From Dactylosporangium roseum (GTDB lineage Bacteria; Actinomycetota; Actinomycetes; Mycobacteriales; Micromonosporaceae): a stretch of DNA of 64,000 nucleotides. Below are positions 56,632 to 64,000 of this stretch, piece after piece. The notes beneath the pieces were generated by a model, which saw only the letters and a list, made by a program, of their open reading frames with translations, had not been told where the DNA came from and ran no database searches. The stretch spans positions 1,913,001-1,977,000 of the forward strand of contig NZ_CP073721.1 of NCBI RefSeq assembly GCF_025264685.1, in the 5' to 3' direction. The position numbers and the translations under genes were made by a program. Position 1 is the stretch's first letter. Each line of letters opens with the position of its first letter.

Positions 56632-58683
56632 ATGACCACCAAAGACCGGCAGCTCTCCGCCAATCGCAGACCGTTCAACGAGGGTGTGCTGACCACCGAT
56701 CAGGGGATCCCGGTCGAGGACACCGACAACTCGCTCCGAGCCGGTGCGCGAGGCCCCAGCCTGCTCGAGGACTTCCACCTGCGCGAGAAGATCATGCGCT
56801 TCGACCACGAGCGCATACCGGAGCGTGTCGTGCACGCACGGGGAACCGGCGCGCACGGTGTGTTCAAGGTCTACGAGCCGCTCGACGAATACACCACCGC
56901 CGACTTTCTGACCGACCCCGACGCCGAGACGCCGGTGTTCGTGCGCTTCTCGACCGTCCAGGGGTCGCGCGGTTCCAGCGACACGCCGCGGGACGTGCGC
57001 GGGTTCGCCACGAAGTTCTACACCCGGCAGGGCAACTTCGACCTCGTCGGCAACAACATGCCGGTGTTCTTCATCCAGGACGGCATCAAGTTCCCCGACC
57101 TGGTGCACGCGCTGAAGCCGGAGCCGCAGAACGAGATGCCACAGGCCGCCTCAGCGCACGACTCGTTCTGGGACTTCGTCACGCTGCAACCCGAGACGAT
57201 GCACCACGTCATCTGGCTCATGTCCGACCGGGCCATCCCCCGCAGCTTCCGCATGATGCAGGGCTTCGGCGTGCACACGTTCCGGCTGGTCAACGGCCAG
57301 GGACGCAGCACGTTCGTCAAGTTCCACTGGACACCCGTGCTCGGCACCCACTCGCTGGTCTGGGACGAGGCGCAGAAGATCGCCGGCAAGGACCCCGACT
57401 ACAACCGCAGGGACCTCTGGGAGGCGATCAGCAGCGGCCAGTTCCCGTCGTGGGAGCTCGGGCTGCAACTCATCCCCGAGGAGCGGGCCTTCGAGTTCGA
57501 GGACATCGACATCCTCGACCCCACGAAGATCATCCCGGAGGAGGTGGTGCCCGTGACGCCGGTCGGCCGGCTCACGCTGAACCGCAACCCGGACAACTTC
57601 TTCGCCGAGACGGAGCAGGTGGCGTTCTGCGTCGGCAACGTGGTGCCAGGGATCGACTTCACCGACGACCCGCTGCTGCAGGCCCGGCTGTTCTCCTACC
57701 TCGACACACAGCTCAACCGGTTCGGCGGCGCCAACTTCTTCCAGGTGCCGATCAACCGCGCGATCGCCCCGATCCGCAATCACCAGCAGGACGGCTTCCA
57801 GCAGCACGAGGTGCCGGTCGGCCGGGCGAACTACTTCCCGAACTCGCTCGGCGGCGACCAGCCGACCCCCGCCGGCCCGGCCGGGTTCGTGCACTACCCC
57901 GAGCACGTCGACGGGCCGAAGGAGCGCAAGCGCAGTGAGACCTTCGCCGACCACTACAGCCAGGCGACCCTGTTCTGGAACAGTATGTCCTCCTGGGAGA
58001 AGGAGCACATCATCGCGGCCTACCGGTTCGAGCTCGGCAAGGTCGAGTCGATGCCGATCCGCGTGCGGCTCGTCGAGCACCTCAACCGCGTCGACCACGA
58101 CTTGGCGATCGCCGTCGCGCTCGGCATCGGCGTCGAGGAGCCGGTGAAGTCCGTCGACAACCACGGCCGCAGTTCACCCGCGCTGTCCCAGGGCAACTCG
58201 CCGCGCGAATCGGTGCTCAGCCGCAAGGTCGCGGTCCTTGTCGGCGACGGCGTCGACGCCCGCATCGTGACCTCGATGCGCGACACGCTGACGGAGCGCG
58301 GTGCGATCGTCGAACTGCTGGCACCGGTCGACGGCACGATCACCACGTCCGACGGGCTGCCCATGGAGGTGACCCGCGCGATGCAGACGATGTCATCGGT
58401 GCTGTACGACGCGATCGTCGTCCCCGACGGCGCGCCCGACCTCGCCATGGACGGCCTCGCGGTGAACTACGCCGCCGAGGCATTCAAGCACGGCAAGGCG
58501 GTCGGCGCCTTCGGCACCGGCCTGGGGCTTCTCCAGCGCGCCCAGATCCCGCTGACGACCGCTTCGGCGGATCCGGCCCTGATCGCATACGACGAGTGGA
58601 CGCCCGACTTCGCCACGGAGTTCACGAAAGCGCTCGCCGCCCACCGGAACTTCGACCGCGACATCGACGCCATCCCGGCGTGA
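56632..58683 (+). CDS. katE: large-subunit catalase (clade 2, HPII-like)
   Basis: 683-residue heme catalase that breaks down hydrogen peroxide. Catalytic His is in ERVVHARGTGAHG, Asn in VGNNMPVFFIQDG and the proximal Tyr in RLFSYLDTQLNRFGG. The C-terminal 150 residues (KVAVLVGDGVDARIVTSMRD onward) form the extra flavodoxin/DJ-1-like domain of the large clade. Length somewhat short of E. coli HPII (753). ATG after a GGAAG site. Follows the TetR gene closely. Confidence 0.95.
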   Translation: MTTKDRQLSANRRPFNEGVLTTDQGIPVEDTDNSLRAGARGPSLLEDFHLREKIMRFDHERIPERVVHARGTGAHGVFKVYEPLDEYTTADFLTDPDAETPVFVRFSTVQGSRGSSDTPRDVRGFATKFYTRQGNFDLVGNNMPVFFIQDGIKFPDLVHALKPEPQNEMPQAASAHDSFWDFVTLQPETMHHVIWLMSDRAIPRSFRMMQGFGVHTFRLVNGQGRSTFVKFHWTPVLGTHSLVWDEAQKIAGKDPDYNRRDLWEAISSGQFPSWELGLQLIPEERAFEFEDIDILDPTKIIPEEVVPVTPVGRLTLNRNPDNFFAETEQVAFCVGNVVPGIDFTDDPLLQARLFSYLDTQLNRFGGANFFQVPINRAIAPIRNHQQDGFQQHEVPVGRANYFPNSLGGDQPTPAGPAGFVHYPEHVDGPKERKRSETFADHYSQATLFWNSMSSWEKEHIIAAYRFELGKVESMPIRVRLVEHLNRVDHDLAIAVALGIGVEEPVKSVDNHGRSSPALSQGNSPRESVLSRKVAVLVGDGVDARIVTSMRDTLTERGAIVELLAPVDGTITTSDGLPMEVTRAMQTMSSVLYDAIVVPDGAPDLAMDGLAVNYAAEAFKHGKAVGAFGTGLGLLQRAQIPLTTASADPALIAYDEWTPDFATEFTKALAAHRNFDRDIDAIPA

Positions 58684-58878
58684 GTCACCGACCAGGGCCG
58701 AGTTCGGCTTGATCGCGGAACCGACCGAGCCAGGCGGCAATACCGGCCGAGAAGACGTCGAGACGCCAATCATGAGGGCCCGTTGTCCACAGCCGGGCGA
58801 GTGAGTTTCCCGTACCGGTGGATGTTCGGCGATGCTCGACCGGTGCTCAACGGATCCGCGCGAAACCAGGACGACCCG

Positions 58879-59823
58879 ATGACAAGGCTCGGCGAGGTCG
58901 CGCGGCAACAGGCGGGCGTCGTGTCCCGCGCGCAGGCGCTGGAAGTGGGACTCACGCCGGGTGCGATACGCGCCCACCTGCGCGCCGGGCGATGGTCCGC
59001 GGTCTACCAGGGGATCTATCGCACCTTCACGGGTGCGGTTCCCCGGCGTGCGCGGCTCTGGGCGGTACTGCTGCGTGCGGGCCCGACCGCGGTCCTGAGT
59101 CACCAGACGGCCGCGGAGCTGTCCGGGCTGCTCGCCGAACCCTGCGATCCGGTGCACGTCACGATCCCGCTGAGCCGGCGGGTGCGGGTGATTCCCGGCG
59201 CCGTGCTGCACCGGTCGGCGCGTCTGGAGCACGCACGGCAACCTGGGCCCGATCTGCGCCGCACACGCGTCGAGGAGACCGTCATCGACCTGGCGATCTC
59301 GGCCCGCAAGCACGAGGTGGCCATCGGCTGGATCACCCGGGCGTGCGGCCGCCGCCTCACGACGCCCGACCGGATCCGTGCGGCGATCACGCGCCGGCCG
59401 AGGGTGCGGTGGCGGCGGTTGCTCCTCGCCGTCGTGGACGACACGGCCGACGGCTGCCATTCGGTGCTGGAACGGCGCTTCCTGCGCGACGTCGAGCATG
59501 ATCACCGGTTGCCGCGCGGACGCCGGCAGAAGGTCCCGCCGCAGAAGAGTGGGCGGCGGCGGTACCGCGATGTGGCCTACGACGACTTCGGCACCGTCGT
59601 CGAACTGGACGGGCGGGCGTACCACCCCGAGGAGCGGCGATCCGAGGACCGGCAGCGCGACAACGAGGCGGCAGCGGCGGCGATCAGGACCTTGCGGTAC
59701 GGCTGGAGCGACGTGGCCACGCCCTGCGCCGTCGCCGTGCAGGTTGTCCGTGCGCTCCGGTCCGGGGGCTGGCGCGGCCGTCCGCGCCGTTGCCGGCGTG
59801 TGGAGTGCGTAGTGCGGCCATGA
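58879..59823 (+). CDS. AbiEi-like HTH/DUF559 (restriction-fold) protein
   Basis: 314-residue orphan protein. The N-terminus is a winged helix of the AbiEi antitoxin kind (VARQQAGVVSRAQALEVGLT then AIRAHLRAGRWSAVYQGIY). The C-terminal part (YRDVAYDDFGTVVELDGRAY then EDRQRDNEAAAA) resembles the DUF559/Vsr-like nuclease fold, with Asp and Glu in the usual places. No toxin partner is present. Common as single genes in actinobacteria. ATG 58879 chosen; an ATG at 58822 is possible. The stop codon lies inside palindrome G. Confidence 0.75.
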   Translation: MTRLGEVARQQAGVVSRAQALEVGLTPGAIRAHLRAGRWSAVYQGIYRTFTGAVPRRARLWAVLLRAGPTAVLSHQTAAELSGLLAEPCDPVHVTIPLSRRVRVIPGAVLHRSARLEHARQPGPDLRRTRVEETVIDLAISARKHEVAIGWITRACGRRLTTPDRIRAAITRRPRVRWRRLLLAVVDDTADGCHSVLERRFLRDVEHDHRLPRGRRQKVPPQKSGRRRYRDVAYDDFGTVVELDGRAYHPEERRSEDRQRDNEAAAAAIRTLRYGWSDVATPCAVAVQVVRALRSGGWRGRPRRCRRVECVVRP

Positions 59824-59873
59824 TCGTGGAGCGTTTTTGCACTTCAGGGTGCCAAATCGCTCCACGATCATGG
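59818..59873. repeat. intergenic palindrome G (GATC-type arms)
   Basis: 25-base arms (59818-59842 and 59849-59873) that pair at 23 positions around a 6-base loop. Outer arm CCATGATCGTGGAGCG. It contains the TGA stop of the DUF559 gene and lies before the convergent MBL gene, so it may serve as a terminator. Confidence 0.8.
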
Positions 59874-59954
59874 CGGAACACGCGGCGGGCCGGGCGGGTG
59901 CGGGTGGAGTGCGGCGGAACACGCGGCGGGCCGGGCGGGTGCGGGTGGAGTGCG
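59873..59954. repeat. 41-bp tandem repeat, two perfect copies
   Basis: Units 59873-59913 and 59914-59954 are identical (start GCGGAACACGCGGCGGGCCG); a shortened third unit runs to about 59980. Noncoding, between the DUF559 and MBL genes. Confidence 0.9.
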
Positions 59955-59989
59955 GCGGGGCGCGCGGGTGCGGGTGGAGGAGGTCGGCG

Positions 59990-60802
59990 TCAGGGCTGGT
60001 TCAGGTGGACGTAGCCGCGGCGGACCGCCCGCAGGGAGAGCTCCTGCGGAAACGGGGACTTCGCGGCCGTGCGCTCGGCGGGGGCGCCGTCCTGGTCGCC
60101 CTCGCGGATGAGCCAGGCCAGCGCCGCGAGCTGCTCATGCTGGGCGCGGACGAACGACGCGTCGACGACCTTGCCGTGGCCGGGGACCACGCTGGTCGCC
60201 GGGGTGAGCCGCGACTGGAGGGCGGCTACGGTGTCGGGCCACTCAAGCGGGTAGGCGTCCTCGAACTGCGGCGGGCCGCTCTCCTCGATCAGGTCGCCCA
60301 CCACGGCGACGTCGGCGTCCGGGACCAGCGCCACGACGTCGCCCGCCGAGTGGCCGCGGCCGAAGTGGCGCAGCTCCACCGGGCGGTCACCGAGGTCGAC
60401 GACGGCCTCGGCGCGGATGGTGTGGTCGGGCGGGGCCAGGACGACGGCGGCCAGCTCGTCGGCCAGCTCGGGGTACGAACGCTGCCACTGCGCGCACAGC
60501 GTGGGGCCGTGCTGCGGGCCGAGCAGCACCGCGGTCTCCTCGTGGCCCCAGATGGGCGCTCCCTCGCCGGCGAAGACGAAGTTGCCGAACGTGTGGTCGA
60601 AGTGGTGGTGTGTGTTGAGCACGGCCAGCGGCAGGTCGGTGATCCGGCGGACCGCGGCGAGCAGCTCACTCGCCTGGGCGCCGGTGGAGAGGGTGTCGAC
60701 GACCAGCGCTGACGCGCCGCCGACGATCAACGTCGCGGTCACGTCGAGCACCTTGTGCCGCAGGACGTGGACCCCGGACGCGATCTCGTGCAGCATCGTC
60801 AC
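59990..60802 (-). CDS. MBL fold metallo-hydrolase
   Basis: 270-residue metallo-beta-lactamase-fold enzyme. The metal motif is LNTHHHFDHTFGN (HxHxDH with extra His), further ligands in GRGHSAGDVVAL and VVGDLI, and VVPGHGKVVD. Substrate unknown; it lacks features of lactamases proper. GTG 60802 overlaps the thioesterase stop (GTGA), so the two are coupled. Confidence 0.88.
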   Translation of the reverse strand: MTMLHEIASGVHVLRHKVLDVTATLIVGGASALVVDTLSTGAQASELLAAVRRITDLPLAVLNTHHHFDHTFGNFVFAGEGAPIWGHEETAVLLGPQHGPTLCAQWQRSYPELADELAAVVLAPPDHTIRAEAVVDLGDRPVELRHFGRGHSAGDVVALVPDADVAVVGDLIEESGPPQFEDAYPLEWPDTVAALQSRLTPATSVVPGHGKVVDASFVRAQHEQLAALAWLIREGDQDGAPAERTAAKSPFPQELSLRAVRRGYVHLNQP

Positions 60803-61218
60803 GAACGGTCCTCCAGGGCCTTGTTCAGGAACCTCCGGCGGTCGACGATGACCCGCTCGACGCGGCCCTCGGCGACGACCTGGTGGCCGTCGCGGACCGA
60901 GATCTCGAAGACCAGCTTCCGGCCGTCGGCCTTGGCCAGCCTGGCCTCGGCGACCACCTTGACGCCGATCGGGGTGGCGGCGCGGTGCTCGAGCTCGATG
61001 CGGGTGCCGACGGTGGTGAAACCGGGTGGGAGCCGGCTCGCCGTGGCGCCGACGGTCGCCGCCTCGGCCAGTGCCAGCACCCGCGGGGTGCCGAGGACCG
61101 GCACGTCACCCGAGCCGACCGCCTGCGCGGTGTCGGCGTCGGTGACCGTGAGCTCGGCGCGGGTGACGGCACCCACCCAGGAAGCCGCATCGACCGTGGG
61201 GCGCTCGTTCGGCTGCAT
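60799..61218 (-). CDS. thioesterase (hotdog fold, FlK-like)
   Basis: 139-residue hotdog-fold protein. Family pattern GTPRVLALAEAATVGATASR, TTVGTRIELEHRAATPIG and the ending VERVIVDRRRFLNKAL fit fluoroacetyl-CoA thioesterase-like proteins. Substrate here unknown. ATG lies six bases after TAGGCT, so it is probably leaderless. First gene of a pair with the MBL hydrolase. Confidence 0.85.
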   Translation of the reverse strand: MQPNERPTVDAASWVGAVTRAELTVTDADTAQAVGSGDVPVLGTPRVLALAEAATVGATASRLPPGFTTVGTRIELEHRAATPIGVKVVAEARLAKADGRKLVFEISVRDGHQVVAEGRVERVIVDRRRFLNKALEDRS

Positions 61219-61224
61219 ACGTCA

Positions 61225-61230
61225 AGCCTA
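61225..61230 (-). promoter_or_regulatory. -10 hexamer for the leaderless thioesterase gene
   Basis: On the minus strand TAGGCT ends six bases before the ATG at 61218. Confidence 0.5.
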
Positions 61231-61278
61231 ACGACAGCCGATGACGCGTGGCCGAAAAATCTGACGCACGTCGATAAT

Positions 61279-61400
61279 GGGCCACGCAGGAGGGAGGAAC
61301 GGGCCGCGCAGGGAGGCGCGGGCCGCGCAGGGGCCAGGGGGCACAGGCCGCGCAGAGGCCAGGGGACACGGGCCGCGCAAGGAAGCACGAGCCGCGCAGG
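61279..61400. repeat. six interspersed GGGCCGCGCAGG repeats upstream of sir2
   Basis: Near-identical 12-mers start at 61279, 61301, 61320, 61345, 61370 and 61389, spaced 19-25 bases. The last copy runs into the AGGAGG ribosome site of the Sir2 gene. The stretch is the divergent promoter region of the thioesterase and Sir2 genes. Confidence 0.75.
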
Positions 61401-61408
61401 AGGAAAGA

Positions 61409-62206
61409 GTGAGCAGGGAAGAAGGGGCGGTACCGGTGGAGGGCAGCGAGGTCCTGGACGAGGTCGCCGGCTGGGTCGCCGCGGGCGGGGTTGTCGTGCT
61501 CACCGGTGCCGGGATCTCCACCGACTCCGGGATTCCCGACTTCCGGGGGCCCAACGGGGTGTGGACCCGCAACCCGGAGGCGATGAAGCTGTCCTCGATC
61601 GACCACTACGTGACCGATCCCGACGTGCGGCGGCAGTCCTGGCAGGAGCGCCTGCGCCACCCGGCCTGGACGGCGACGCCGAACCCGGCGCACGAGGCCC
61701 TCGCCCGGATGGAGCGGGACGGAAACCTCACCGCCGTGATCACCCAGAACATCGACGGGCTGCACCAGCGCGCCGGGAACGATCCGGCCAAGGTCATCGA
61801 GCTGCACGGGACGATCTTCGAGACCGAGTGCCTGTCGTGCGGCGCCCGCGGGCCGATGCGCGCCACGCTCGACCGGGTGGAGCGGGGTGAGGCCGACCCG
61901 GCCTGCGAGGAGTGCGGCGGGATCCTGAAGTCGGCGACGATCTCGTTCGGTCAGTCGATGAACATGGCGACGCTGGAGGCGGCGGCCGAAGCGGCGATGT
62001 TCTGCCGGCTGTTCGTCGCCGTGGGCACGTCACTGACCGTCTACCCGGCCGCCGGGCTGGTCGACGTCGCCCGGAACCACGGTGCCCGGGTCGTCGTCCT
62101 CAACGCTGCCGGCACGTCCTACGACGCTGTCGCCGATCGGGTGATCCGCGAGCCGATCGGCACCGCCCTGCCCCGGATCGCCGGCATCCGGGCCGCCGGC
62201 GGCTGA
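61409..62206 (+). CDS. Sir2 family NAD-dependent protein deacylase
   Basis: 265-residue sirtuin. NAD site VVLTGAGISTDSGIPDFRG and ITQNIDGLHQRAG, catalytic His in IELHGTIFE, zinc Cys in CLSCGARG and CEECGG. The end VVLNAAGTSYDAVADRVI is typical. GTG 61409 has the best ribosome site in the region (AGGAGGAAA). An upstream in-frame extension over the repeat array is rejected. The last 177 bases overlap the 3' end of the convergent PH-domain gene. Confidence 0.93.
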   Translation: MSREEGAVPVEGSEVLDEVAGWVAAGGVVVLTGAGISTDSGIPDFRGPNGVWTRNPEAMKLSSIDHYVTDPDVRRQSWQERLRHPAWTATPNPAHEALARMERDGNLTAVITQNIDGLHQRAGNDPAKVIELHGTIFETECLSCGARGPMRATLDRVERGEADPACEECGGILKSATISFGQSMNMATLEAAAEAAMFCRLFVAVGTSLTVYPAAGLVDVARNHGARVVVLNAAGTSYDAVADRVIREPIGTALPRIAGIRAAGG

Positions 62207-63607
62207 GGCCGCGCCCGGAGCCGGGCCGGCACCGGCAGGGGCGGCGAGGCCGGGGTTGTCGCCGAAGGGGGTGCCGCCGGACGGGGGCGCCGGGGCGTGG
62301 GCGCGTGCCGCGAACAGGCGGCGGGCCGCCCGGGAGCGTGCCGCCAGGTCGTCCGCCAGCCGGTACGCGTCCGCGGTGTCCCGGTGCCGGGCCACCGCGT
62401 GCAGGCCACCCGCCGTGTCCACGTGCACGGTCGCCACGTCCAGCATGCGCTGCAACGGGCCCTGCGTCACCCGCACGCTCTGCACCCGCGCCAGCGGTAC
62501 CGCCACCAGCTCCCGCGTCAGGACGCCCTCGCGGACGGCCACCACGTCGTCGATGACCGCCACGCCGATCCTCGACCACGCCAGGGGAGCGAGCCAGCGG
62601 GCGCGCCGGGGCGGGCGGGTGGCCGGCAGCGCGGTGGCGTCGATCCCGGGGCCGCCGAGGCGGAGGGTGACGGCCACATCCAGTACCGTCGCGGCGACCG
62701 AAGCGGTGTCGGAGGCTGCGGCGACGGGCACGAGCGTGCCGGCCCGCAACTGTTCCTCCCCGTTGCCGCCGTAACCCGCGACGTCGATGCGGGCGCGTGC
62801 CCAGCCGGGCGCCCGCCACAGCAGCGGCCAGGTGATCTTGAGGCCCTGGACCCGCCGGGGCGGCACGGTCTGGCTGCGCTTGTTCAGCAGGCCCTGCCGC
62901 AGCCGCAGCGCGGCGGCGTCGGTGCCGATGCGGAAGTCCCACTCGTCCAGGACCCGGCGCACCGGCACCTGGAACACGCCGAGGAACGCGGTGATCGTGC
63001 TGGCCGCGCCGATGACCGTCCACGCCGGGTCGAGTGTGGCCTGCCAGATGACGAACGCGGCGCCGACGGGGACCGTGAGCGTCTGCGGGGTGAGCATCTG
63101 GGCGAAGAGCAGGCGCCGGTTGTCGACGGCGAAGAGCGGCCGCTCGGTGGGCACCGGCTCCGGCCGGACGCCGGTGGCCAGTCCGAGGAGGTGACCGCGC
63201 AGCTCCGTGGCGCCGGCGACGGTGAGATACGCCAGCGGCGCCTCGGTCTTGCCCGCGCCGATGACTTCCAGCCGCAGCTCGGCGAGGCCGAAGACCCGGG
63301 CCAGCAACGGGCGGACGATGTCGATCGCCTGCACCCGCTCCAGGGGGATGGTCCGGGTGCGGCGCGAGAGCAGGCCCTCGTGGACCCGCAGCTCACGCCC
63401 GACGACCTCGTAGCCGGTGACCAGCCAGACGACCGCCGACACCAGCACCGCGAGGACGAGGATGACGGTCATGGAGACGAGCCAGCCGATCGGGCCGAGG
63501 TCGCGCAGGCCCTGCCAGGAGATGACCACCGCGGCGGCGGCGACGAGCTTGGCGCCGCGGACGAGGGGGGTCAGCGGATGCAGGCGCCGGCGGTCGACGA
63601 GTGTCAC
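62030..63607 (-). CDS. PH domain membrane protein (YdbT-like)
   Basis: 525-residue protein with two or three bacterial PH (bPH2/DUF304) modules and membrane helices near residues 20-60 and 180-220. Repeated module marks are SRRTRTIPLERVQAIDIVRP, KRSQTVPPRRVQGLKITWP and TRELVAVPLARVQSVRVTQG. The last 110 residues are Gly/Ala/Pro-rich and disordered; the final 59 codons lie antisense to the Sir2 gene. GTG 63607 overlaps the stop of the upstream gene (GTGA). Function unknown; YdbS/YdbT-type pairs affect envelope stress in Bacillus. Confidence 0.85.
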   Translation of the reverse strand: MTLVDRRRLHPLTPLVRGAKLVAAAAVVISWQGLRDLGPIGWLVSMTVILVLAVLVSAVVWLVTGYEVVGRELRVHEGLLSRRTRTIPLERVQAIDIVRPLLARVFGLAELRLEVIGAGKTEAPLAYLTVAGATELRGHLLGLATGVRPEPVPTERPLFAVDNRRLLFAQMLTPQTLTVPVGAAFVIWQATLDPAWTVIGAASTITAFLGVFQVPVRRVLDEWDFRIGTDAAALRLRQGLLNKRSQTVPPRRVQGLKITWPLLWRAPGWARARIDVAGYGGNGEEQLRAGTLVPVAAASDTASVAATVLDVAVTLRLGGPGIDATALPATRPPRRARWLAPLAWSRIGVAVIDDVVAVREGVLTRELVAVPLARVQSVRVTQGPLQRMLDVATVHVDTAGGLHAVARHRDTADAYRLADDLAARSRAARRLFAARAHAPAPPSGGTPFGDNPGLAAPAGAGPAPGAASAAGGPDAGDPGQGGADRLADHPIGDSVVGRAGSVEDDDPGTVVPGDVDQPGGRVDGQ

Positions 63608-64000
63608 AGGCCCTCTTCGCGGATCTCACCGAGCGCGGCGAGGCGGTCCCGCAGCCGGGTGGCCTCGGGCGCGTCGAGGCCGGGCACGGTGGCGTCGCTG
63701 GCGGCCGCGGCGGTGTGCAGGGTGACGGTGGCCAGGCCGGCGGCGCGCTCGAGCGGACCGGCGGTCACGTCGACGAACTGCATCCGCGCGTACGGCACGA
63801 TGGACAGCCGGCGGATCAGCAGCCCGTGGCGGACCAGCAGGTCCTCCTCGCGTTCGGCGTAGCCCCAGGCGCGCAGCGAGCGGCGCAGGAACAGCGCGCG
63901 GACGGTGCCCAGGACGACGACGAGCAGCGCGGCCGCGAGGAACCAGGCCGACACGACGAACGCGGCGACGAGGCAGGCGAGCACGAGCACGAGGATCCAG
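63604..64000 (-). CDS. PH domain protein (YdbS-like), 5' truncated by window edge
   Basis: The frame is open to the right edge, so the start is outside. About 131 residues are visible: the end of a membrane region (LAAALLVVVLGTVRALFL), then one bPH2 module (RHGLLIRRLSIVPYARMQFV then VTLHTAAAA) and a helical tail. Pairs with the YdbT-like gene by a 4-base overlap, the usual order for this two-gene unit. Confidence 0.82.
   Translation of the reverse strand, partial: WILVLVLACLVAAFVVSAWFLAAALLVVVLGTVRALFLRRSLRAWGYAEREEDLLVRHGLLIRRLSIVPYARMQFVDVTAGPLERAAGLATVTLHTAAAASDATVPGLDAPEATRLRDRLAALGEIREEGL

Noticed and set aside
58879..59823. AbiEi-like protein as a toxin-antitoxin pair
   Set aside because: No AbiEii-type nucleotidyltransferase toxin lies beside it; the next genes are unrelated.

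Overview
The window is 64 kb of very GC-rich DNA with dense genes, many GTG/TTG starts, 4-base start/stop overlaps and strong GC bias at third codon positions. The gene set (SufR-led SUF operon beside ctaA, a TIGR03089 protein, DUF3516 helicase, AcnR-type regulator, WhiJ-like XRE regulator with small partners) points to an actinobacterium, most likely the family Micromonosporaceae (inference from gene content; no rRNA or marker search was possible). No rRNA, tRNA, CRISPR array, insertion sequence or prophage was recognised, so this looks like chromosomal core with small accessory patches.

Layout. 1-6.2 kb: ATP-grasp fragment, uppP, a lipoprotein, TIGR03089 protein, a decayed methyltransferase, a VOC protein, a GNAT and ctaA. 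6.4-12.9 kb: sufR-sufB-sufD-Rieske ferredoxin-sufC-sufS-sufU-sufT, eight genes nearly all joined by 4-base overlaps, for Fe-S cluster assembly. 13-22 kb: LysE exporter, DNA alkylation repair protein, zinc metallopeptidase, ABC-F protein behind a possible leader ORF, a GT-C-like membrane protein, a small HTH protein, an enoyl-CoA hydratase and an ABC exporter. 22-27 kb: an orphan caspase with an upstream minisatellite, an SDR, and a three-gene overlapping cassette (TIGR04222 membrane protein with a Cys/Gly tail, DUF692 iron oxygenase, SCO6045-like partner). 26-36 kb: AcnR-like regulator, HAD protein, RIO kinase, quinone oxidoreductase, membrane Hsp70/PQQ fusion and aconitase. 36-45 kb: a divergent second L11 ribosomal protein with a small zinc protein, PEBP, Xaa-Pro aminopeptidase, an AsnB-like protein without its glutaminase nucleophile, AAA ATPase, PfkB kinase, cupin. 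45-48 kb: XRE regulator and three small proteins between two 83-86 bp direct repeats. 48-64 kb: metE with divergent LysR, trmB, DUF3516 helicase, hydrolase/TetR pair, large catalase, DUF559 protein, MBL/thioesterase pair, Sir2 and two PH-domain proteins.

How parts work together. The SUF operon probably responds to its first gene, the Fe-S sensor SufR. An AcnR-like TetR and the distant aconitase share a 16/19 identical palindromic site, so they form a probable regulon. The DUF692/TIGR04222/SCO6045-like cassette has the logic of a peptide-modification system in which the substrate is the C-terminal tail of a membrane protein; it is the strongest candidate for an undescribed system here.

The window also has seven intergenic hairpins whose arms share an outer GATCnTG-type core, mostly between convergent genes. 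Many starts sit 6-7 bases after a TAnnnT hexamer, suggesting leaderless transcripts. All product names rest on recognition of motifs by eye; none was checked against a database.
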